Shown: in pieces, positions 54,852 through 60,958 of the stretch
Position numbering within the stretch: the first letter of the stretch is position 1
Layout: every line of letters begins with the position of its first letter
Origin: Aphanizomenon flos-aquae FACHB-1287
GTDB taxonomy: Bacteria > Cyanobacteriota > Cyanobacteriia > Cyanobacteriales > Nostocaceae
Direction: 5' to 3'
DNA length: 64,000 nt
NCBI RefSeq assembly: GCF_014698755.1
Contig: NZ_JACJTO010000020.1
Span: 1 to 64,000, forward strand
Made by a program: the position numbers and the translations under genes
Notes under the pieces: model-generated
Seen by the model: only the letters and a program-made list of their open reading frames with translations
Told to the model about the DNA's origin: nothing
Databases searched by the model: none

Positions 54852-54931
54852 GCGTTAGCGTAGCTCACTAAAGGAATCGCTGTTTGGGAGTTGAAGGGTG
54901 CGATAGCGAAGCGCTGCTGCAAGCAGTTCGC
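54852..54931. repeat. two HIP1 octamers, one with a 21-nt and one with a 24-nt insert
   Basis: 54852-54880 is an octamer (GCGTT...CGC) split by 21 nt; 54900-54931 is GCGAT, the 24-nt SDR5-like insert, CGC. The spacer between is again the TGTTTGGGAGTTGAAGGG phrase. Confidence 0.85.
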
Positions 54932-54936
54932 TCAAG

Positions 54937-55296
54937 TTAAACCCCAAAACCCAAAACCACATCCAAAGCAGTACGAATTTCTTCCCAATATTCAACTTCT
55001 AAAATCCCCACCAACCCTAAAACCCGACGATAATCAACAGAACGAATTTGAGCAACATCAATAAAACGATCTTCATCTAATCCATTAGTTGCTGTTGCTT
55101 TGATATTGACAATATAGGGAGCTTGCTTACTTCCTGGTCGAAATGGCATCACAATTGTTAATAATCCATATTGATTCATAATATCATTTTGAACTATCAA
55201 ACAAGCACGGATTTTTTGTGCTTCTGCTCCCACCGTTGGATCAAGATTTACCCAGCGAATTTCACCCCGTTTATAAGTTAAATTACCCTCTGGCAT
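54937..55296 (-). CDS. MazF/PemK-type mRNA interferase toxin
   Basis: A 119-residue PemK/MazF-family toxin. TYKRGEIRWVNLDPTVGAEAQKIRACLIVQND carries the RGEIxWVxxDPxxGxE signature, then LLTIVMPFRPGSKQAP, and FIDVAQIRSVDYRRVL with the conserved Gln-Ile-Arg. It cleaves mRNA at short sites. It overlaps the antitoxin gene by about 14 bp. The frame is open three codons further to 55305. The stop is 6 bp from the HIP1/SDR repeat. Confidence 0.92.
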   Translation of the reverse strand: MPEGNLTYKRGEIRWVNLDPTVGAEAQKIRACLIVQNDIMNQYGLLTIVMPFRPGSKQAPYIVNIKATATNGLDEDRFIDVAQIRSVDYRRVLGLVGILEVEYWEEIRTALDVVLGFGV

Positions 55297-55513
55297 TAAT
55301 ACCATCTCCAGCTACATTATCCCAATCAGAAATCTCATTTTGATATTCTAAATCTTTGGCATCTTCTTGGAGAGCAGCTATTATTTCTGCTTCTAAAATT
55401 TTGCGTCTTTGTTCTGCTAATAGTGCATTGATATAGCCACTACGATTACCTTTTGCTTGTTGATCAATAAATCTGAGAATGTCTTCTTCTAAAGTAATTG
55501 TGACTTTCATCAT
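55283..55513 (-). CDS. antitoxin of the MazF-like pair
   Basis: A 76-residue protein starting MMKVTITLEEDILRFIDQQAKGNRSGYINALLAEQRRK, a short ribbon-helix-helix-type segment, then an acidic tail (ALQEDAKDLEYQNEISDWDNV). It precedes the MazF-like toxin and overlaps it. The ribbon-helix-helix form of MazE-like antitoxin is common in cyanobacteria. Met residues six and seven codons into a longer frame (to 55531) are the likely starts. Confidence 0.82.
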   Translation of the reverse strand: MMKVTITLEEDILRFIDQQAKGNRSGYINALLAEQRRKILEAEIIAALQEDAKDLEYQNEISDWDNVAGDGINARG

Positions 55514-55594
55514 TATGTATGACTCATTCATCTTACCAATTAATCATACCACTTTTTTGACATTGCGTGAGGTAAAAAGAGATTTTGAGGGGTT

Positions 55595-55734
55595 GAGATC
55601 GCTGTTTGGGAGTTGAAGGGGTGCGATAGCGAAGCGCTGCTGTAAGCAGTTCGCTTTTGGGGAAGTTGAGGGGGTGCAATCGCTTTTGGGGGAAGTTGAA
55701 GGGGTGCGATCGCGTAGCTTACCGTAGGTATCGC
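55595..55734. repeat. short HIP1 array with mixed inserts
   Basis: Four units: a degenerate octamer at 55595-55602, a 24-nt-filled octamer at 55623-55654, a degenerate octamer GCAATCGC at 55676-55683 and a 21-nt-filled one at 55706-55734. The spacers are the usual TTTGGGGAAGTTGAGGGGGT type. Confidence 0.85.
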
Positions 55735-55743
55735 AGTTTGGGA

Positions 55744-55860
55744 GGTTAGTTAGTGATGTGAAGGAACTTTAGGTTATAGTTAGGAGTTAAGGGTATATCA
55801 TTGCTATGCCCTTAACCACCGAGAGGAGCAGAGAGTTTTGTTTCTTACGATATCTCTTAG
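55744..55860 (+). pseudogene. diverged copy of the pntB 3' end and terminator
   Basis: TTAGTTAGTGATGTGAAGGA then ACTTTAG reads LVSDVKEL-stop, against LVSEVKQL-stop at the end of pntB; 21 of 24 bases match. A stem GTTAAGGG / CCCTTAAC follows with ATTGCTATGCCC in place of GTTGCTATACCC, then a GAGAGG...TTTTGTTTC phrase as after the real terminator. No pntB sequence is present upstream of it. Confidence 0.7.
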
Positions 55861-55893
55861 AGGACTCCACAAAAAAGATGATCTTATAACTAT

Positions 55894-56553
55894 ATGAAAC
55901 TGCTTACCATTGGTCATTCAAATCATAGTATAGAAACTTTTATTGAGCTTTTGCTGGAGCATAATGTTACAGCATTGGCAGACGTGCGATCACATCCCTA
56001 CAGCCGTTACTTACCCCATTTTAACCGCGTTCAACTGAAAAATTCACTTAAAAGCGCAAAAATCAACTATGTATTTTTAGGACAAGAACTAGGTGCTAGA
56101 CCAAAAAACCAAGAATGTTATATTGATGGTAAAGCTATATATGAAAAAATTGCTGCTACTGAATTATTTGCAGAAGGAATTAAACGTGTAATTAAGGGTT
56201 TAAAAAATTATAGAGTTGCTCTTATGTGTGCGGAAAAAGATCCCATTGTTTGCCATCGTGCGATTTTAGTTTGTCAACATTTACGAAATGAGCGTGATTT
56301 AGAAATCAATCATATTAAAAGTAATGGTGACTTAGAATCGCATTATAAACTTGAAGACAGATTATTGGCTAGACATGGTTTAAACCAATTAGCTCTTGTA
56401 GCAGCATCAGTGCAATTATCTCTCTTTGCTGATAATTCACAAAATCATCAACCTTCTAAACCACTTTCAAGGGAAGAGTCTATAAAAGAGGCTTACAGAT
56501 TGCAAAGTGATGAAGTTGCTTATGTAGAAAAAATAGGAAATGAATATGAGTAG
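55894..56553 (+). CDS. DUF488 protein, first of a conserved-looking triad
   Basis: A 219-residue DUF488 protein. MKLLTIGHSNHSIETFIELL, then DVRSHPYSRYLPHFNR, the GQELGARP motif, and the terminal VALMCAEKDPIVCHRAILV with the Cys-Ala-Glu...Cys-His-Arg signature. The Cys/His/Arg set could form an active site or bind metal. The C-terminal 50 residues are polar. It overlaps the next DUF488 gene by 14 bp. The family has no established function. Confidence 0.88.
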   Translation: MKLLTIGHSNHSIETFIELLLEHNVTALADVRSHPYSRYLPHFNRVQLKNSLKSAKINYVFLGQELGARPKNQECYIDGKAIYEKIAATELFAEGIKRVIKGLKNYRVALMCAEKDPIVCHRAILVCQHLRNERDLEINHIKSNGDLESHYKLEDRLLARHGLNQLALVAASVQLSLFADNSQNHQPSKPLSREESIKEAYRLQSDEVAYVEKIGNEYE

Positions 56554-56992
56554 TTATGTTGACTTATTTACAATTGGCTTTACCCAAAAAACTGCCCAAA
56601 AATTTTTTGATACTCTTGTTAAATCTGGCGTTAAGCGGGTTATTGATACCCGACTAAATAATGTCTCTCAATTAGCAGGATTTACAAAAAAAACCGACTT
56701 AGAATATTTTCTTAAAAAGATAGGTAATATTGAATATATTCATATTCTTGAACTAGCACCAACTAAAGATATTTTAGATGAATATAAAAAAAATAAAGGC
56801 GACTGGTCAGTTTATGAGCAGAAATTTCTTCATCTCATGACAGAAAGGGAAATTGAAAAAAAAGTTAGACCAGAACTATTAGATGGTGGATGTCTTTTGT
56901 GTAGCGAGGCTAAACCCCATTACTGTCATCGCCGATTAGTGGCAGAATATTTAAGTACCAAGTGGGGGAATGTCAAAATATGTCATCTGTAA
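56540..56992 (+). CDS. second DUF488 protein of the triad
   Basis: A 150-residue DUF488 protein. It starts YVDLFTIGFTQKTAQKFFDTLVKSGVKRVIDTRLNN and ends LLDGGCLLCSEAKPHYCHRRLVAEYLSTKWG, so it has the same Cys...Cys-His-Arg signature as its neighbour but shorter loops. The pair overlaps, so they are probably co-translated and may form a heterodimer. The third gene of the triad overlaps its end by 13 bp. Confidence 0.88.
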   Translation: MNMSSYVDLFTIGFTQKTAQKFFDTLVKSGVKRVIDTRLNNVSQLAGFTKKTDLEYFLKKIGNIEYIHILELAPTKDILDEYKKNKGDWSVYEQKFLHLMTEREIEKKVRPELLDGGCLLCSEAKPHYCHRRLVAEYLSTKWGNVKICHL

Positions 56993-57645
56993 AGAACAAG
57001 AAAATTATCTGTCTTGCAAATTCAAAGAAAAACGGAGAACGTTGCATTGCTGGAATTGATTTGGATACTGGTGATTGGATTCGTCCTGTCTGTGGCCAAC
57101 GTCCTTATGATAATGATGGCCGAGTACCAAGAAATATTCGACTCGTGGAGGGAAGAGAACCAGCATTATTAGACATTTTAGAGATTCCACTAGCAGACAC
57201 AGGTGAAAACTTTGGGTTTGAAAGCGAAAATCTTACTATCTTACCGGGAAAATGGCAACTCGTAGGTAAAGCAAAACCAGAAGATTTGTTTCAATATTGT
57301 AGTAACAATTCTTATATTCTTCATAATCCAATTAAATATGTAAACCCATCTTATCTAAACTCTCTACCTTTTGAACAAAGAAGTACATTACAACTGATTC
57401 ATGTTATTAATTTTTCTGTAGAACCTAACGGAGAAAAACAATGGAGAGGTACATTAGAAACTGCTTATGGTCAAAGGTTAACAGACGCTAAAATCACTGA
57501 TCCTATATTTATTGAAAGACTGGAAGCGGAATATGAAATCACAGATGATTATTATTTTGTGACAGTTAGTTTGGGTATGCCTTGGAAGCACAATGATTGG
57601 GAAGGAGAAGCTCCTTGCTGGAAACTAATAGCAGGTGTAATATAA
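56980..57645 (+). CDS. dual OB-fold-like protein of the DUF488 triad
   Basis: A 221-residue protein. MSSVKNKKIICLANSKKNGERCIAGIDLDTGDWIRPV is a pattern I know from proteins annotated as dual-OB-domain; it reappears in a second beta-rich half (TLQLIHVINFSVEPNGEKQWRGTL, YYFVTVSLGMPW). The Cys and RPV residues of the first half are family-typical. OB folds suggest nucleic-acid binding. With the two DUF488 genes it forms a tight three-gene unit. The ATG at 56980 is chosen over a GTG at 56962 inside the previous gene. Confidence 0.75.
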   Translation: MSSVKNKKIICLANSKKNGERCIAGIDLDTGDWIRPVCGQRPYDNDGRVPRNIRLVEGREPALLDILEIPLADTGENFGFESENLTILPGKWQLVGKAKPEDLFQYCSNNSYILHNPIKYVNPSYLNSLPFEQRSTLQLIHVINFSVEPNGEKQWRGTLETAYGQRLTDAKITDPIFIERLEAEYEITDDYYFVTVSLGMPWKHNDWEGEAPCWKLIAGVI

Positions 57646-57686
57646 TACTTTTCTTTCTTGTCTTTTCTTTCTTATAAAGTAGAATA

Positions 57687-57777
57687 GCGATCGCTGTTTG
57701 GGGGGTTAAAGGGAGTGCGATAGCGAAGCGCGACCTAGGAATAGCTGTTTAGGGATTTGAAAGGATGCGATAGCGAA
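57687..57777. repeat. HIP1 array with one intact and two altered octamers
   Basis: Intact GCGATCGC at 57687-57694; an octamer at 57717-57745 split by the 21-nt GACCTAGG-type insert, with its last triplet changed; and a partial one at 57767, directly before the hicA stop. Confidence 0.75.
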
Positions 57778-57778
57778 A

Positions 57779-57988
57779 TTAATCTAAATCTTCCTCAGTC
57801 AAACCAGCATCTTTCAAAATACTTCTGAGTGTACCAGTAGGTAAATCACGATTACCATGAACAGGTATAGAAAGAATCACACTCATACCTTCCTTAACAT
57901 AGATATGATGACTACCTGTAATCCTTTTTAGATTCCATCCATAGCGTTCAACAATCTTACAAAGAAATTTACCAGAAACCGATTTCAT
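57779..57988 (-). CDS. hicA: HicA-family toxin (second HicBA module)
   Basis: A 69-residue HicA. MKSVSGKFLCKIVERYGWNLKRITGSHHIYVKEG with the active-site His in GSHH, then ILSIPVHGNRDLPTGTLRSILKDAGLTEEDL. It overlaps the antitoxin gene by 4 bp. It shares little identity with the HicA at 4.35 kb, so the modules are not a recent duplication. The stop codon abuts the repeat array. Confidence 0.9.
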   Translation of the reverse strand: MKSVSGKFLCKIVERYGWNLKRITGSHHIYVKEGMSVILSIPVHGNRDLPTGTLRSILKDAGLTEEDLD

Positions 57989-58191
57989 AAAGATAACTCA
58001 ATTAACTGTTTTTCTGGCTCAATTTCTTCTTGCTGACTAGCAACTTCTAACCAACCTTGAACAGCATCTTTCAACATTTCTAATAAATGTTCATAACTTT
58101 CACCCCAGGTATGACATCCTGGTAAAGCTGGTACAGAACCACACCAGACACCGTCTTCTTCCCAAATAATTGCTTTTATTTTCATAGCCAA
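57985..58191 (-). CDS. hicB: HicB-family antitoxin (second HicBA module)
   Basis: A 68-residue HicB of the short type: MKIKAIIWEEDGVWCGSVPALPGCHTWGESYEHLLEMLKDAVQGWLEV. The PALPGCHTWG segment is the family hallmark. It is first in the operon and should neutralise HicA. No DNA-binding domain is attached. Confidence 0.9.
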   Translation of the reverse strand: MAMKIKAIIWEEDGVWCGSVPALPGCHTWGESYEHLLEMLKDAVQGWLEVASQQEEIEPEKQLIELSL

Positions 58192-58290
58192 TTCCTTGAA
58201 CTAAGGATATTTTACCGCAGAGGCAGTCAGATGTACCAGTTTAATAAAGATGAATAATCGCTTTTGGGGAGGTTGGGGAGGTTGAGGAGT

Positions 58291-58350
58291 GCGATAGCGA
58301 AGCGCTGCTGCAAGCAGTTCGCTATTTGGGAGGTTGAAGGGTGCGATCGC
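58291..58350. repeat. HIP1 unit with SDR5-like insert followed by an intact unit
   Basis: 58291-58322 is GCGAT, 24 nt, CGC; the usual spacer follows; 58343-58350 is an intact GCGATCGC. Confidence 0.9.
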
Positions 58351-58385
58351 TCCACTATTGCTCAAAAACTTAAATTTTGTACAAT

Positions 58386-58414
58386 TTGCAAAAAACAGAC
58401 AAATAATCTATAAT
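58386..58414 (+). promoter_or_regulatory. sigma-70-type promoter of the phd-relE pair
   Basis: TTGCAA (58386-58391), 17-bp spacer, TATAAT (58409-58414), 32 bp before the antitoxin ATG. Confidence 0.7.
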
Positions 58415-58446
58415 GTTATGTAACCCTATAAATTTTGTGAGACGCT

Positions 58447-58698
58447 ATGTCTGTCATCAGTGCAAGTGAAGCGCGTGCTAATTTTCCCGATATTATGAAC
58501 CGTGCAGAATATCGTGGAGAAAGAATTTTAATTCAGCGTCATGGTAAAGCTGCGGTAGCGATAATTAGCATTGAAGATTTAAAACTATTAGAAGCAATGG
58601 AAGATGCAATTGATTCTGCTAAATTGAGACGTGCAATTGAAGAAAATGAAGGATTTACCACCATAGAAGAAATCATCGCCAAATATCCCAATGAGTGA
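58447..58698 (+). CDS. Phd/YefM-family antitoxin
   Basis: An 83-residue antitoxin. MSVISASEARANFPDIMNRAEYRGERILIQRHGKAAVAIISIEDLKLLEAME is the Phd/YefM fold, followed by the toxin-binding helix (KLRRAIEENEGFTTIEEIIAKY). It overlaps the RelE-like gene by 8 bp. It should bind its own promoter, which lies just upstream. Confidence 0.92.
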   Translation: MSVISASEARANFPDIMNRAEYRGERILIQRHGKAAVAIISIEDLKLLEAMEDAIDSAKLRRAIEENEGFTTIEEIIAKYPNE

Positions 58699-58951
58699 AC
58701 GTTATACATTGAGGATTGCTAGAACTGCGGAAAAAGACTTATTAGACTTACAACCAAAACAATATAAACAAGTTGTATCAAAAATACTCTCACTTCAAGG
58801 TAATCCTCGTCCTCAAGACTATGCAGCTTTAAAAGGTTATCAAGGTGGTTATCGTATTGATCAGGGTGAATACAGAATTTTGTACACCATTGATGATGAT
58901 AATAAATTAGTTGCTGTTTTTCGGGTTGGTAAACGTAATAGCGCGGCCTAG
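58691..58951 (+). CDS. RelE/ParE-type toxin with repeat-derived C-terminus
   Basis: An 86-residue RelE-type toxin. YTLRIARTAEKDLLDLQPKQYKQVVSKILSLQGNPRP, then YRIDQGEYRILYTIDDDNKLVAVFRVGKRN are family-typical. The usual ending after VGKR(N/R) is a short Asp/Tyr-containing tail with a catalytic Tyr or Arg. Here the frame runs into a HIP1-embedded repeat (GCGCGGCCTAGGAATCGC) and stops after NSAA. The toxin may therefore lack a residue needed for activity, which would let it persist without harm. Confidence 0.87.
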   Translation: MSERYTLRIARTAEKDLLDLQPKQYKQVVSKILSLQGNPRPQDYAALKGYQGGYRIDQGEYRILYTIDDDNKLVAVFRVGKRNSAA

Positions 58952-58958
58952 GAATCGC
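58936..58958 (+). repeat. partial HIP1/21-nt repeat at the relE 3' end
   Basis: TAATAGCGCGGCCTAGGAATCGC, the 3' part of the insert seen at 52805 and 53829, with the first part shortened. It supplies the stop codon (TAG in CCTAGG). Confidence 0.7.
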
Positions 58959-59409
58959 TCACCTTTATCTTAAAATGGAATCCATTCCCACTTATCTATC
59001 CATTCTTCCGCTTTTGTAGCTTCCCAAGCAAACACAAGCTCCTGTACTGTTTTTACTATTGGTATTTAGGGACACAACAAAATAAACCCCAAATATGACC
59101 ACCTTCTCCCCAATCTGCTTCTAATTGCTGTATTCGGAAAATGACAAAAGAGGGATATTACAATTCATGATACTCATTGGGGTATTGAAACCTTTGATTG
59201 TGTTATAAAATGAGTATGTAAAATTCGTCAGCTTGTTAAAGATACCTATGATCAAATTGTTTACCTCAAGCTTTTGTGAAATTGGAGTTTACACACGCTG
59301 AAAAAATAATTAGTAATTTGTATAAAGTACACAGAAATCATGGATAATGTTTTTTGTTAATGCGTAAGCCCTAGAAACTTAATGTATACAATTATAGCAG
59401 TTAACTAAC
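58959..59409. other. intergenic region with decayed gene fragments
   Basis: About 450 bp. On the minus strand two short readings look like ends of real proteins: ELVFAWEATKAEEWIDKWEW...stop near 58970 and EADWGEGGHIWGLFCC...stop near 59070. On the plus strand DTHWGIETFDCVIK-stop-VCKIRQLVKDTYDQIVYL lies at about 59175-59280. None has a start or a continuous frame. The rest holds the promoter of the DUF4255 gene. Confidence 0.45.
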
Positions 59410-60705
59410 GTGAGTAACTATCTAGCTATTGCGACTGTAACCGCAGTTCTCCAAAGAATTGTTCAAAACTCTCTCCAATTTGATGTACAAGGTGCGAGAG
59501 TGACAACTTTAAAACCCATTAATTTAAGTAGTGGTCCATCGGAACTAGGTGTAAATATTTTTCTTTATCAGGTACTGAGCAATCCGGCTCTAAATAATAT
59601 TGATGCCACTCCTATGCGTTCTAGAGCTAACCCCAATAAACGCCAGACTGCACTAGACTTATATTATATGTTGAGTTTTTATGGTAATGATGTTGAGTTA
59701 GAACCCCAGCGTATATTAGGTAGCGTTTTGAGGACTCTCAATGATCAGAGCATTATTACCTCAGAGATGATTCAGCAAACATTAGCTAATTCAAATTTCC
59801 CATTTTTGAGCGATTCTAATCTAGGAGATCAAGTTCAACAAATCAATATTTCATTAAATGACCTCAGTTTAGATGATCTCTCAAAAGTCTGGTCAACATT
59901 TTTCCAAACTCCCTATGTACTTTCGGTTGTTTATAAAGTTCTGATAGTTTTAATTGATGGTCAGGAATCATCACAACGAGCATTACCTGTCCGTCGTGCA
60001 GGTTTTGGTGGTGTAGCTTCATTTCCTTATCAACCAGTAGTTGAACAGGTAGTTTCTCAGTTAGGCCATTTAGATCCCATATTAACAAATAGTACACTAC
60101 AAATTAGGGGTAGAAATTTTAAATGTGATGCCATAAAAGTGCGGATTGGAGAAGTAGAAATCACTCCTACAGAAGTTAATGACAAGCAAATACTCCTACC
60201 TTTGCAAATAATTTCTCCTGAATCTTTGCGCTGTGGTGTCCAAAGTTTACAGGTAATTCATCATATTTCTATCAACATAAATTCAACAGCAGAGAATTTG
60301 GCTGTACAACCACCTAACTATCATAATATTGAGTCAAATGTTTTTCCATTTGTTTTGCACCCAACTATCTCATCAGATATAATAGTTGCAGATATCGAAG
60401 AAAATAGTGATGGTTCTTACTCTGCTAAAGTAATAGTGCAGGTAAATTTAACTGTTGGTATCAGACAACGTGTGATTTTAGCACTAAATGAGATGACATC
60501 AGAAAACCCTGCATCTTATTTATTTGAGGCTGCTAAACGTCAATCAGATGGGAATGTAATAACTATTCCAATTGATCGGATCAAAGCTGGGGAATATCTG
60601 CTAAGGTTAATAGTGGATGGAGCAGAAAGTCAATTAAATATTGATACTCGTGAAGATAGTCCAACTTTTAACTATTATATTAGTCCAAAATTGATAATTT
60701 ATTAA
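59410..60705 (+). CDS. DUF4255 (Pvc16-like) contractile injection system protein
   Basis: A 431-residue protein starting at GTG. Residues 1-190 are DUF4255 (SNYLAIATVTAVLQRIVQNSL, GVNIFLYQVLSNPAL, LDLYYMLSFYGND), the domain found in Pvc16 tail-cap/completion proteins of extracellular contractile injection systems. Residues about 215-320 resemble an IPT/TIG beta-sandwich (LDPILTNSTLQIRGRNFKCDAIKVRIGEVE). The C-terminal part is beta-rich. It is followed by a small protein and an AAA+ ATPase, the usual neighbours in cyanobacterial injection-system loci, but no sheath, tube or baseplate gene is near. Confidence 0.88.
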   Translation: MSNYLAIATVTAVLQRIVQNSLQFDVQGARVTTLKPINLSSGPSELGVNIFLYQVLSNPALNNIDATPMRSRANPNKRQTALDLYYMLSFYGNDVELEPQRILGSVLRTLNDQSIITSEMIQQTLANSNFPFLSDSNLGDQVQQINISLNDLSLDDLSKVWSTFFQTPYVLSVVYKVLIVLIDGQESSQRALPVRRAGFGGVASFPYQPVVEQVVSQLGHLDPILTNSTLQIRGRNFKCDAIKVRIGEVEITPTEVNDKQILLPLQIISPESLRCGVQSLQVIHHISININSTAENLAVQPPNYHNIESNVFPFVLHPTISSDIIVADIEENSDGSYSAKVIVQVNLTVGIRQRVILALNEMTSENPASYLFEAAKRQSDGNVITIPIDRIKAGEYLLRLIVDGAESQLNIDTREDSPTFNYYISPKLIIY

Positions 60706-60730
60706 TCAGTATGAGGAGTTGTAAAAACTT

Positions 60731-60958
60731 ATGGTGCATGAACAATTTGCTGAAGAACCTCTAAATTTAGAAGTAGAAATAAATAGCTGCAATCAACTTA
60801 CTAACTTAGCTAATCAAGCAGTCTGTTTGGGGTTGATTTTGGGACATGGATATCATGGTGGAAAATACGAAATTTTGCACTGGAAAAAGGCTTTACTGAT
60901 GTCAACAGTAGAAGCAGAAAGTTATTTACAAGAATTAATTGAAAACAACGGTGGTTAA
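60731..60958 (+). CDS. small protein between CIS genes
   Basis: A 75-residue protein (MVHEQFAEEPLNLEVEINSCN...GLILGHGYHGGKYEILHWKKALLMSTVEAESYLQELIENNGG). I do not recognise it. It has no signal peptide or membrane segment. It ends immediately before the ATG of the AAA+ gene, so the two are coupled. Its place between DUF4255 and the ATPase suggests a part in assembly. Confidence 0.65.
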   Translation: MVHEQFAEEPLNLEVEINSCNQLTNLANQAVCLGLILGHGYHGGKYEILHWKKALLMSTVEAESYLQELIENNGG

